A stretch of 64,000 bases of DNA from Chloroflexota bacterium (GTDB lineage: Bacteria; Chloroflexota; Anaerolineae; Anaerolineales; Anaerolineaceae), in the NCBI GenBank assembly GCA_009773005.1, contig WOUT01000001.1, forward strand, positions 63,389 to 127,388. Direction: 5' to 3'. Both the position numbers and the translations under genes were made by a program. Each line of letters starts with the position of its first letter. Position 1 is the first letter of the stretch. Shown in pieces: positions 45,088-54,120 of this stretch. The notes under the pieces are model-generated. The model was given only the letters and a program-made list of their open reading frames with translations. It ran no database searches and had not been told where the DNA came from.

Positions 45088-46371
45088 TCATTCTTCCTTA
45101 ACCCTCTCTATTTTTGCGCCAAGCAGTTGAAGTTTTTTCTCGACCTGCTCATATCCTCTATCAATCTGGTTAACATTGCGTATCGTAGATTTTCCAGAAG
45201 CCGATAATGAAGCAAGAACCAAAGCCATGCCAGCTCTGATGTCAGGACTTTCCATTTTTTCTCCGGTTAACTGAGAAGGTCCTTGAACAATGCACCTGTG
45301 AGGGTCACAAAGCACAATTTGGGCTCCCATTCCAACCAATTTATCAGTGAAAAACATTCGCGAAGGATACATCCAATCATGGAACAACGCAGTTCCTTTT
45401 GATTGAGTGGCGACAACAATTGCGATACTCATCAAATCAGTTGGAAATGCTGGCCATGGCATTACACTGATCGTGGGAATTGCTCCGCCCAGGTCCGATT
45501 CGATTTCCATTATTTGATTGCTTGGGACAAAAATATCAGTACCTTTCTCTTCCCATGTGACTCCAAGTCTTCTGAATACAAGTTTAATCATATCCAGGTA
45601 TTTGTTACCTGCATTTCGAATTGTAATTGACCCTCGCGTGATTACCGCGGCACCGATGAAGCTAACGACTTCAAGATAATCAGGCCCGATCGTAAATTCT
45701 CCACCGTGCAATGAATCTACGCCCTGAATGTTAAGCGTATTTGAACCGATATTTTCTATTTTGGCGCCTAATTGATTCAAAAAAATGCATAATTCTTGAA
45801 TGTGAGGTTCTGAAGCCGCGTTTCGGATTGTTGAAGCCCCTTTAGCTCTAACACATGCCATAATGGCATTTTCAGTCGCAGTTACACTAGCTTCATCAAG
45901 CAAGATCTCTGCTCCCTTTAAACCATTCGCGCTAAATTTAAATGTTCGATCATATTGGATAGACGCACCTAGTTTTTTTAAAGCCAAGAGATGTGTATCG
46001 ACTCTTCTTCTGCCTATGACGTCACCACCAGGTGGAGGAAGCTGCAGCTCTCCAGAGCGGGCAACCATCGGACCGGCCAGTAGAATGGACGCACGAATTT
46101 TTCTGCATAGGTCAGGGTCAAGATCAGTAGGACGGACTACTTTTGAATGAATTTTCCATACGCCTGTATCTAGATCATCAATAGTGACACCGAGACTCAA
46201 TATTAATTTCCGCATCGTGTGAACATCTTGAATATTTGGTACGTTTCGCAGGATCACTGGTTCTTCAGTTAATAAACAGGCTGCCAACAAAGGCAAGGCT
46301 GCGTTTTTGTTCCCTCCAGGAGTTACTTCTCCATGCAGAGGCGTACCGCCTTCGATGATAAATTTGTCCAT
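45088..46371 (-). CDS. murA: UDP-N-acetylglucosamine 1-carboxyvinyltransferase, Cys-to-Asp type
   Basis: First committed step of peptidoglycan synthesis, transfer of enolpyruvate from PEP to UDP-GlcNAc. 427 residues of the EPSP synthase fold, with PGGNKNAALPLLA (Lys22, Asn23). The catalytic loop reads PPPGGDVIGRRRVDTH, so residue 117 is Asp where most MurA proteins have the Cys that fosfomycin alkylates. The same Asp is known in Mycobacterium and Chlamydia. The start has weak GGAGAACCCA in front. I cannot tell whether this genome has a second murA. Confidence 0.92.
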   Translation of the reverse strand: MDKFIIEGGTPLHGEVTPGGNKNAALPLLAACLLTEEPVILRNVPNIQDVHTMRKLILSLGVTIDDLDTGVWKIHSKVVRPTDLDPDLCRKIRASILLAGPMVARSGELQLPPPGGDVIGRRRVDTHLLALKKLGASIQYDRTFKFSANGLKGAEILLDEASVTATENAIMACVRAKGASTIRNAASEPHIQELCIFLNQLGAKIENIGSNTLNIQGVDSLHGGEFTIGPDYLEVVSFIGAAVITRGSITIRNAGNKYLDMIKLVFRRLGVTWEEKGTDIFVPSNQIMEIESDLGGAIPTISVMPWPAFPTDLMSIAIVVATQSKGTALFHDWMYPSRMFFTDKLVGMGAQIVLCDPHRCIVQGPSQLTGEKMESPDIRAGMALVLASLSASGKSTIRNVNQIDRGYEQVEKKLQLLGAKIERVKEE

Positions 46372-46476
46372 TGGGTTCTCCAGATTGAAGTGAAAAACTG
46401 ATCAGATCACCTGAAAATCTCAGAATCAATAGATCAGCAAGAATATTTATTATATCGTGACTCTGATAAGATTATC

Positions 46477-46503
46477 CGCAAAAATACATCGCAAAAATAC
46501 ATC
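46477..46503. repeat. Tandem duplication of a 13-mer
   Basis: GCAAAAATACATC occurs twice back to back (46478-46490, 46491-46503). It lies in the 223-base spacer between divergent murA and the GNAT-like gene. A recent slippage event or a paired binding site; nothing else recognisable is in the spacer except a TATACT at 46548-46553. Confidence 0.6.
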
Positions 46504-46594
46504 ATTGTTTGATTGCGACCACGAGTAACATTCGTAAAAAATTAGTGTATACTCCAATTCAAATCCACTCCCATTTTCTTTAAACGAGGTAAAA

Positions 46595-47725
46595 ATGATT
46601 GATATTGAAACAGTCGACCTAAAGTCAAAAGATCAAGTTAATGCTTTTGTCCAATTTCAATATGATCTTTATAAAAACGTCCCACAATTTTGCCCCCCGT
46701 TCTTCAATGATATTAAACTAATGTTGAATAAAGAGAAGCACCCATATTATGAACATTCTGATGGCGATTTTTACATCGCCAAGCAGGATGGAAAAATTGT
46801 TGGCCGGTTGGGTGTATTTGTTAACGATTCATTTAATAATTATCACAAAGTTAAGAAAGGTCAATTTTACCTCTTTGAATGTATTGATGATCAAGAAATT
46901 GCAAACAAGTTGTTTGCTAGAGGTTTTGAATGGTGCAGGGAACGTGGCCTTAATGATATTGTTGGTCCAAAGGGACTTTCAGCATTTGATGGGTACGGAA
47001 TTCTTGTAGAGGGTTTTGAACATCATCAAATGATGACGATGATGAATTACAACTTCGATTATTACTCAAAATTAGTTGAAACGATTGGTTTTGAAAAAGA
47101 AGTTGATTTCGTTTCGTGTTATTTGCATCATGATAATTTCTCGGTGCCCGAAAAAGCAAGAGAAGTGGCCAGAAGAGTGAAGGAACGTGGTAATTTTATA
47201 GTCCATAACTTTAAAAATAAACGGGAAATGATGCGAGATTGGGCTGACCGGATCGGGGAGGCTTATAACAATACTTTTGTGAACAATTGGGAGTACTACC
47301 CACTTACGAAAAGGGAAGTGAAACTGCTGGTCGATAATCTAATGATCGTTGCAGATCCACGGTTGATCAAAATTATTACCTATAATGATAAGTTGGTTGG
47401 TTTCTTATTGGCATTTCCAGATATTACTCCAGCATTAAAACGACATCATGGTCGGATAAACCCACTTGGAATTATTGATATGGCTATTGAACTCAAAAAA
47501 ACAAAATGGGTATCGTTAAATGGAGCTGGGGTTTTACCCGAATACCAAGGGAGGGGTGGAAATGCCTTGATGTATTGTGAAATGGAAAAAACAATCAAGG
47601 ATTATGGTTTTATACATGGCGAACTAACTCAAGTAGCCGAGACAGCTGTTCAGATGAGAAAAGACCTCATTAGCGTTGGCGGTCAGCCGTATAAAAATCA
47701 TAGGGTATATCATAAAAAAATATAG
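46595..47725 (+). CDS. GNAT-like acetyltransferase-fold protein, paralogue 2
   Basis: 376 residues, clearly related to the protein at 13307-14422. Shared marks are KHPYYEHSDGDFYIA, GPKGLSAFDGYG, the I-ADPRLIKII stretch, and GVLPEYQGRGGNALMY, an acetyl-CoA loop-like motif. The active substrate is unknown to me. It is a single-gene unit with an AGGTAAAA ribosome site and a strong terminator behind it. TATACT at 46548 could be its -10, without a good -35. Confidence 0.75.
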   Translation: MIDIETVDLKSKDQVNAFVQFQYDLYKNVPQFCPPFFNDIKLMLNKEKHPYYEHSDGDFYIAKQDGKIVGRLGVFVNDSFNNYHKVKKGQFYLFECIDDQEIANKLFARGFEWCRERGLNDIVGPKGLSAFDGYGILVEGFEHHQMMTMMNYNFDYYSKLVETIGFEKEVDFVSCYLHHDNFSVPEKAREVARRVKERGNFIVHNFKNKREMMRDWADRIGEAYNNTFVNNWEYYPLTKREVKLLVDNLMIVADPRLIKIITYNDKLVGFLLAFPDITPALKRHHGRINPLGIIDMAIELKKTKWVSLNGAGVLPEYQGRGGNALMYCEMEKTIKDYGFIHGELTQVAETAVQMRKDLISVGGQPYKNHRVYHKKI

Positions 47726-47735
47726 CGCAGGCCAT

Positions 47736-47768
47736 AAACGACCTCTACACGGGGTCGTTTGTTTTTTT
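47736..47768 (+). terminator. Intrinsic terminator after GNAT paralogue 2
   Basis: AAACGACCTC (47736-47745) pairs with GGGGTCGTTT (47751-47760), one G-U, with T run to 47768. It overlaps the 3' end of the convergent nitrilase gene. Confidence 0.88.
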
Positions 47769-48515
47769 GATTATTTTGAAATTATTTCTTGTTTGGGTTA
47801 TTAACTGAAGATTAATTTCAACAACGTAGATACCTTCTTCGTTTGAAGGAGCGCGCAGGAGAATTTCACCGTTTGGTGAAATGACTACACTGTGTCCCCC
47901 ATAAATATCTCCGCCACTTTTACCAACAGAGTTCACTGCAATAATAAAAGATTGATTTTCAATGGCTCTTGCTTGAAGCAAGATGTCCCAATGAGTAATT
48001 CTTGAATAAGGCCAGTGGGCGGCAATCAAGAAACAACCCGCTCCTTGAACTAATAGCTCTTTGAAGAATTCCGGGAACCGTAGGTCGAAGCATATCCCTG
48101 CCCCGGATTTACCAATAATCGAATCAAATGTTTCGGCTTGATTCCCTGGAGACAGGTATTTATCTTCTTGCATTAACTGGAACAAATGGTTCTTGTAATA
48201 CACGGCACCAGGTTGATTCGGCTGGATCGCTACAAAGGCGTTGTAGTATTTACCTGAATCCTCGCGAATGTAAGATCCACAAATGGTGATGTTGCCGCTG
48301 TTTGAAAGTGATTGCATTTGATCTAAAAGTTTTTCGTTCAAGGCTGCATATTTTTCCGCATTCTTGAGATCGAAACCAGAAGACCACAATTCTGGAAGAA
48401 GTATTAAATCACAGTGTTCAATGATGGAAGTTAGGATGAACTCATTTGCTAAATGAGTGTTTTTCGAGAAATTTCCATATTCGATGTTCATTTGACCAAG
48501 TGCAATTTTTTTCAT
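47745..48515 (-). CDS. Nitrilase-superfamily carbon-nitrogen hydrolase
   Basis: 256 residues with the catalytic triad Glu42 (LLPELW), Lys108 (YYKNHLF) and Cys142 (GICFDLRFPE). The short length and the CFDLRFPE loop are closest to omega-amidase/YafV-Nit2 type enzymes, which repair 2-oxo acid amides. Other amidases of the family are possible. It stands alone, convergent with the GNAT gene and divergent from the glycosyltransferase row. Confidence 0.88.
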   Translation of the reverse strand: MKKIALGQMNIEYGNFSKNTHLANEFILTSIIEHCDLILLPELWSSGFDLKNAEKYAALNEKLLDQMQSLSNSGNITICGSYIREDSGKYYNAFVAIQPNQPGAVYYKNHLFQLMQEDKYLSPGNQAETFDSIIGKSGAGICFDLRFPEFFKELLVQGAGCFLIAAHWPYSRITHWDILLQARAIENQSFIIAVNSVGKSGGDIYGGHSVVISPNGEILLRAPSNEEGIYVVEINLQLITQTRNNFKIIKKTNDPV

Positions 48516-48567
48516 CGCATTTCTATTATAATGTTCTTATGCTTGGACTTGTTAGGTGGAGAATAAG

Positions 48568-49815
48568 TTGATAAAGAATTTGTTGAATAAAAAATACTAT
48601 TTATTAATTCTACTTATTGTTACTCTTTTTTCTCTACTAACTGTAGCCAATTACCAGTTCTCAAAAAATAACCCTGGGGGTAACGATTTTTTAGTCCACT
48701 GGATTGGGGCCAAGAAATTTCTGGCTGAAGGTGTGAGTCCATATTCTGATCAAACGGCGTTAGAAATTCAAAAAACCGTATACGGTCGCCCAGCCATGAC
48801 TGGTGAACATGAATTACGTGTTGCGTATCCCCTTTATTCTATATTCATATTTGCGCCATTTGCCTTGATTAAAGACTTCACAGTCGCAAGAGCGCTTTGG
48901 ATGTCTGTACTCGAATTTTCCATAGTGGGAATCATCATCTTAAGCATTCGAATTAACCATTGGAAAGTTAGACCATGGATGATTGGTTCCTTCTTGTTAT
49001 TTGGAATATTCTTTTATCATGGAATACGACCATTAATTAACGGAAATGCTGTAATTCTTGTTACGCTAGGATTATTGGTGGCAATTATCGCCATTCGAAA
49101 TGGGCAAGATGAAATTGCAGGGTTGATTTTGGCATTTTCAACGATAAAACCACAAAATGTAATCCTGGTTTTATTCTTTATTCTGATTTGGGCTGCGTTT
49201 CACAGGCGCACGAAGATCATAACCTGGTTTGCGGGAACAATGGTTCTTCTCGTAGGATTCTCTATCTTGCTTATTCCTGACTGGATTTTTCAAAACATTC
49301 GCGAGGTACTCAGATATTCCAGCTACAATCCACCTGGTTCGCCAGGAGCTGCACTAATTGCCTGGTGGGGTAATATTGGAACACGTTTATCAATTGGTTT
49401 GTCTGCATTGCTTTCTATATTATTAGTATTGGAATGGTGGAAATCTCGAAACAGTGGTATTAAACAATTCATTTGGACTGTTATGGTTACAATGACCATT
49501 AGTCAATGGATTGGAATTCAAACGGACCCAGGAAATTTCATTTTGCTTTATCCTGCTTTGTTTGTAGGGTTGGAATTACTTTGGGAACGATGGGATAATC
49601 GCTCTTATGGAATTAGTTATGCATTTCTTGCATTTTTATTTGTGAGTATATGGGTATTATTCTTAACCACATTGAATATCGATTATCAACCAATTCAAAG
49701 TTCGATATTGTTATTCCCGTTTCCATTATTTGTTTTTATTCTTCTCTATTGGTCAAGATGGTGGGTGCAAAAATCGAACCACATTAATTTTAAAAACAAC
49801 AAGATCGACCTGTAA
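48568..49815 (+). CDS. GT87/DUF2029-type polyprenol-linked glycosyltransferase-like membrane protein
   Basis: About 415 residues with eight to ten hydrophobic segments. GGNDFLVHWIGAKKFLAEG after the first helix and PYSDQTAL, YPLYSIF are typical for GT87 (DUF2029), GT-C fold mannosyltransferases that use polyprenyl-phosphate sugars. The frame is open from GTG 48556, but TTG 48568 stands six bases after GGAG and fits better. It is first of three membrane genes spaced by five bases or overlapping. Donor and acceptor are unknown. Confidence 0.78.
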   Translation: MIKNLLNKKYYLLILLIVTLFSLLTVANYQFSKNNPGGNDFLVHWIGAKKFLAEGVSPYSDQTALEIQKTVYGRPAMTGEHELRVAYPLYSIFIFAPFALIKDFTVARALWMSVLEFSIVGIIILSIRINHWKVRPWMIGSFLLFGIFFYHGIRPLINGNAVILVTLGLLVAIIAIRNGQDEIAGLILAFSTIKPQNVILVLFFILIWAAFHRRTKIITWFAGTMVLLVGFSILLIPDWIFQNIREVLRYSSYNPPGSPGAALIAWWGNIGTRLSIGLSALLSILLVLEWWKSRNSGIKQFIWTVMVTMTISQWIGIQTDPGNFILLYPALFVGLELLWERWDNRSYGISYAFLAFLFVSIWVLFLTTLNIDYQPIQSSILLFPFPLFVFILLYWSRWWVQKSNHINFKNNKIDL

Positions 49816-49820
49816 AAAAT

Positions 49821-51416
49821 ATGAAAAAAAAGGAATACTATCTTCTTTATTTGATAGCAGTAATATTTTTCGCGCTTATTACTATTTTTCAAAAAGTACC
49901 CGGATATATGGATGCTGAATATTATTATGGCCAAAGTATTCAGATTGTTTATAAGAACGGTCTTTTTGAGCCTTTTATTTGGAATTACCTGAATCATCCT
50001 GCAGCAGTTCCAGTTCCTGCTTTTTCATTTTGGATGCCTCTTACTTCACTAATCAGTTCGATTGGGCTTGTTCTCATGCGGACTGAACAATTCTATGCTG
50101 CCCGGTTGCCCTTTGTTTTGTTAGCCGGTTTGGTCCCGGTCATATCAGCTTATTTTGCCGAGGAATTTCTTCCTGATAAACGGGCCGGGTGGATCGCCGG
50201 AAGTCTGGCGTTGTTTTCCGGATTATATCTACCATATTTAACTCTTACTGATACTTTTACACCCTATATGGTTTTGGGGGGAATATTTTTTTTATTAGTA
50301 TTCAAAATGATTTTTGACAGTAGAAACAGATTTTATGACAGGTTTGGATATTTTGGGCTAGGATTAATTGTTGGATTGTTGAATTTGACCAGGACCGATG
50401 GCATTTTATGGTTAATCGCAGGGATATTGTCCATCTTAATCATAAATTACAAAGATAGACCAAGGAACGAATTGGTTTGGAGTAAATTCATAGATTTTAT
50501 AAAATTGGCACTTGGTTTCGCAATAATCATGCTGCCTTGGTTTCTACGAAATTATCTTACATTCCAGTCAATTTTTCCACCAGGAAACAGTTACGTAATT
50601 TGGTTTACCAAGTACGATGACCTTTTTACGTATCCCGCAGAGCAACTTACATTTATCAGATGGATTGATACAGGTATCGGCAGCATACTGATTGATCGTT
50701 TTATAGCACTTGGTTCAAACCTCCAGACTCTCATTGCAGTCGGGGGAGGGATCATCTTATTTCCATTTATGGTAATTGGTATTTGGATAAAGCGAAACCA
50801 TCAAGTTATCATAGTAATGATTGTGATGTTGTTAACATTACTTGGATTAATGTCCTTTGTATTTCCATATGCTGGCGAGAGGGGAGGTTTTTTTCACTCA
50901 TTGGCTTCGATGCAAATCATATTTTGGAGTCTTGTTCCGTTGGGTTTGCACAGTGCCGTTAATTTTGGGGTGAAACTCAGAAAATGGGATATAACAAGAT
51001 CATGGAAACTCTTTGGAATAACATTAATTGCAGTGATGTGTTTGTTTTCTGCGTTTTATTTCATTGGAAAAATCTCAATTGGACAGGAGGGCAATAAACC
51101 CTGGAATGAAACACAAGACAATTATTTACAGATTGAACAAAAAATCGATGATCTGAAAAGAGATAAAACTGGAATCGTCATGGTAAACAATCCACCTGGT
51201 TATTTTCTAGCCACCGGAAGAAGCGCTATTGTAATTCCTGCGGGAGGGATAGATGCGATTGCAAATGCCAGTATTCACTATAAAGCAAAATATATTATCG
51301 TGGACAATGAACGACTTGAAGTCAAAGCGCTGTTAACAAAAGAAATACTTCCAGAATGGCAATTGGAAAAGCTCTTTGAATTCGGGGATAGTCAAGTATA
51401 TGAAATCAAACAATAA
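49821..51416 (+). CDS. GT39/PMT-like membrane glycosyltransferase
   Basis: 531 residues, about eleven membrane helices. The first outer loop has PGYMDAEYYYGQ, with the acidic pair found at the catalytic site of GT-C enzymes (ArnT/PMT type). LTRTDGILWLIAG and a soluble C-terminal domain (410-531) follow. The function is inferred from fold-like pattern. It starts five bases after the GT87 gene, and overlaps the next gene by 17 bases. Confidence 0.75.
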   Translation: MKKKEYYLLYLIAVIFFALITIFQKVPGYMDAEYYYGQSIQIVYKNGLFEPFIWNYLNHPAAVPVPAFSFWMPLTSLISSIGLVLMRTEQFYAARLPFVLLAGLVPVISAYFAEEFLPDKRAGWIAGSLALFSGLYLPYLTLTDTFTPYMVLGGIFFLLVFKMIFDSRNRFYDRFGYFGLGLIVGLLNLTRTDGILWLIAGILSILIINYKDRPRNELVWSKFIDFIKLALGFAIIMLPWFLRNYLTFQSIFPPGNSYVIWFTKYDDLFTYPAEQLTFIRWIDTGIGSILIDRFIALGSNLQTLIAVGGGIILFPFMVIGIWIKRNHQVIIVMIVMLLTLLGLMSFVFPYAGERGGFFHSLASMQIIFWSLVPLGLHSAVNFGVKLRKWDITRSWKLFGITLIAVMCLFSAFYFIGKISIGQEGNKPWNETQDNYLQIEQKIDDLKRDKTGIVMVNNPPGYFLATGRSAIVIPAGGIDAIANASIHYKAKYIIVDNERLEVKALLTKEILPEWQLEKLFEFGDSQVYEIKQ

Positions 51417-52902
51417 ACTAACAACATTAATTACTTCCTGTGTTTCTTCACTTCGAATACAAAAATATTTTCTGGGTGGAGCAGCTGCAGTCGTTTCAGG
51501 GATATTTATTGGTATTGGGTTTATTCGATACAAACCAGGGTTTCCACTGGACGATTCATGGATACATCAAACCTATGCCAAAAATCTGGTCTTGTACGGT
51601 AGGTGGGAATACATTCCCGGTGAAATTTCTGCTGGCTCCACTTCTCCAATATGGACATTGATACTTAGTATTGGGAATTTACTAGGATTTAAAACGCCTT
51701 TTTTTTGGACAACTTTTATATCGGTTATATTTTTTGTATGTCTTGTTTTAACAGCTTTTGAGATTGTTAAGAATAAAAAGCCAGAGCTTTTAGGGTATTC
51801 TTTTCTCGCTGGCTCAGCAATATTGCTTGAATGGCATTTATTGTGGAGCGTTGCATCAGGAATGGAGACCGTCTTATTTTCTTTATTGATTGCCTTAGTC
51901 TTTTTACTGCTAAATATACAAAAACCAAAATGGATTCTGCTAGGTTTATTAACTGGTCTATTGGTTTGGGTAAGGCCAGATGGGATCACTGTATTGGGTC
52001 CGATCCTATTAATTTTCCTTTATAAAGGAATAACTAAGAAAATCAAGTTTATTAATTTAATTACTTTTTTTATTCCATTAATCCTTCTGATTGGTACATA
52101 CGGATGGTTTAACTTCGGAATTTCAGGGAAATTATTTCCCAATACTTTTTACGCCAAACAAATCGAATATGCGATCTTATTGTCTCAACCGTTGTTAATT
52201 AGAATTTACAATGTATTTTCTGTTCTGATATCCGGCGCTGGCGTATTACTGGTACCTGGGTTTATTTGGGCAGGTAAGAATGCAATCGTAAAGCGAGATT
52301 TTTGGAAAATTGGCGTCATTCTCTGGATAATCGGTTATGGTCTACTTTATGTATTTCGGTTACCTGTCGTTTACCAGCATGGTAGATATCTTTTTCCACT
52401 GATCCCGATGTTTGTGGTCGTTGGAATTTGTGGAACTAGCGAATTAATCGAATGGTTGAAGTCGCGCAAAAATACAAGAGAACACTTTAAAACTATATTT
52501 TTTGGTTCAGTTCTGGTTTGTTCCCTCATCTTTGTATCATCAGGTGAAAAGGCTTACATTAAAGATTTACAAACAATTGACCAGCTAATGGTACAACCCG
52601 CTTTATGGATTAAAAATAACACCAATCAAACTTCAGTCATTGCGGCTCATGATATTGGTGCATTAGGTTATTATTCAGATCGGAAAATCATAGATTTGGC
52701 TGGACTCATCGAGCCAGAAGTAATCCCATTTATTCGTAATGAAAACCTGATTATGGATTACATCGAAGAAAAAGAGGCAGAATATCTGGTTGTGTTTAAG
52801 GGTTGGTACCCAAATATGGATGAATTCGGTACAATCGTAAAAAAATTCAATTTTCATTCAGGTACCGAATCTGAAGAAGTACAAATCAAAAAGATCAAAT
52901 AA
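51400..52902 (+). CDS. GT-C fold membrane glycosyltransferase-like protein
   Basis: About 500 residues with ten or so hydrophobic helices. The early loop has PLDDSWIHQTYAKNL, an Asp-Asp typical of GT-C catalysis, followed by GSTSPIWT. WVRPDGITVLGP recalls the RxDG motif of the previous protein. The last 120 residues are soluble, with AAHDIGALGYYSDRKIIDLAGL as in other surface-sugar transferases. ATG 51400 is taken rather than TTG 51376. The three genes probably glycosylate lipids or surface proteins together. Confidence 0.75.
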   Translation: MKSNNKLTTLITSCVSSLRIQKYFLGGAAAVVSGIFIGIGFIRYKPGFPLDDSWIHQTYAKNLVLYGRWEYIPGEISAGSTSPIWTLILSIGNLLGFKTPFFWTTFISVIFFVCLVLTAFEIVKNKKPELLGYSFLAGSAILLEWHLLWSVASGMETVLFSLLIALVFLLLNIQKPKWILLGLLTGLLVWVRPDGITVLGPILLIFLYKGITKKIKFINLITFFIPLILLIGTYGWFNFGISGKLFPNTFYAKQIEYAILLSQPLLIRIYNVFSVLISGAGVLLVPGFIWAGKNAIVKRDFWKIGVILWIIGYGLLYVFRLPVVYQHGRYLFPLIPMFVVVGICGTSELIEWLKSRKNTREHFKTIFFGSVLVCSLIFVSSGEKAYIKDLQTIDQLMVQPALWIKNNTNQTSVIAAHDIGALGYYSDRKIIDLAGLIEPEVIPFIRNENLIMDYIEEKEAEYLVVFKGWYPNMDEFGTIVKKFNFHSGTESEEVQIKKIK

Positions 52903-52957
52903 TAAAACATACCTCTTATACAATTAGAAAAACGTAATCATTGAAAAATACCAATTA

Positions 52958-52966
52958 TGCTATACT
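52958..52966 (+). promoter_or_regulatory. Extended -10 promoter of the histidine kinase gene
   Basis: TGC-TATACT (52958-52966) has the TGn extension that can replace a -35 box. No good -35 at 17 bases is seen. It lies 46 bases before ATG 53012. Confidence 0.45.
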
Positions 52967-53011
52967 TTAAGAATTAATTGTAAAGAGTATGAATAATCTT
53001 GTGGAGTATTT

Positions 53012-54082
53012 ATGGATAGCGAATTGACAGCATTAGAAAGTACAACTGACGATTTCCAGGAGCAGTTGCTTGCAGAACTTCAAACAACTCGTACAACTCT
53101 TAACGAAATTACCGCAACCCTCGCACAGAGCCAAAATGAACTAAATAGACTTACTCAAATTAAGGGTAACGTCACAGCTCAGCTCCAACAGCTACAGGGT
53201 GATTCTGACTCTGTTTCGAAGTCAGATATTCGCAATGCATTTAATTCAGCGCTTGATGCTCAGCAGCGGTTATTGGTCATGCGTGGGCAATTGGATAAAA
53301 TGCAGGAACAAAAAAATGCGTTGCAAAGATACAAAACTCTTCTTGAGAAAATTGTAGAATATTTGCAAGGACACGAAACTAGAGCGCGGTCAAAAAATGA
53401 AAGCTCGGATGGAATTGCGACACTTGAGATGTTAATTACCTCCCAGGAGTCCGAACGGCAGCGACTTTCACGGCAAATGCATGATGGTCCTGCACAGGCT
53501 CTTTCAAATTTTATTGTGCAATCTGAAATTGCCAGCCGTATGTACGAAATTGATCCGGCTAAAGCCAAAGACGAGCTTGATAAGTTAAAAAATTCAGCTA
53601 TGGGAACTTTTCAGAAAATCAGATCTTATATTACAGAATTACGACCTATGATGCTAGATGATCTTGGATTAGTGCCTACCATCAAACGATATATTAACAA
53701 TTTAAAGGAACAGACCGGTGTTGATATTTCATTAAATATTACTGGAACGTACTTGAGACTAAAACCCTATTTGGAGGTTTATCTTTTTCGGGCAATGCAG
53801 GAATTGATCGGAAATTCAATTAAACACAATCTCGATAATGTAAGCAAAATTAAAATTGATGTCAATTTAACTCTGGATAATTCCTTGGTAAAAGCTTTGA
53901 TTAAGGATAACGGAAAAGGGTTTGAACCTTTGGAAATCCAGTCTCGAGGCGGGTTAGGTTTAAAGTTGATACGCGAAAGAGCTCTGTTGCTTGGTGGATC
54001 GCTAGAGATCAAGTCATCTGATTCTGATGGTACAGAAATAACGCTTACAATTCCGATTGAGGACGAACCAGTAGCTGAGTAA
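53012..54082 (+). CDS. Cytosolic DegS/NarX-type sensor histidine kinase
   Basis: 356 residues. The first 120 residues are coiled coil, rich in Gln, Leu and Thr. The HisKA_3 region has SERQRLSRQMHDGPAQALSN with phospho-acceptor His157. The ATPase domain has NSIKHN (N box), DNGKGF (G1) and GLGLKLIRERA (G2). Without membrane helix or signal it resembles DegS, which senses cytosolic cues. Its partner should be a NarL-type regulator, but none is adjacent. The next gene is pfkA. Confidence 0.93.
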   Translation: MDSELTALESTTDDFQEQLLAELQTTRTTLNEITATLAQSQNELNRLTQIKGNVTAQLQQLQGDSDSVSKSDIRNAFNSALDAQQRLLVMRGQLDKMQEQKNALQRYKTLLEKIVEYLQGHETRARSKNESSDGIATLEMLITSQESERQRLSRQMHDGPAQALSNFIVQSEIASRMYEIDPAKAKDELDKLKNSAMGTFQKIRSYITELRPMMLDDLGLVPTIKRYINNLKEQTGVDISLNITGTYLRLKPYLEVYLFRAMQELIGNSIKHNLDNVSKIKIDVNLTLDNSLVKALIKDNGKGFEPLEIQSRGGLGLKLIRERALLLGGSLEIKSSDSDGTEITLTIPIEDEPVAE

Positions 54083-54120
54083 TATGAAAGGCGACAATAT
54101 TCCTTATTAAGGAGAACGAA

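Noticed and set aside
46477-46503. Short direct repeats as a CRISPR array
   Set aside because: Only two units, no spacers and no cas genes.
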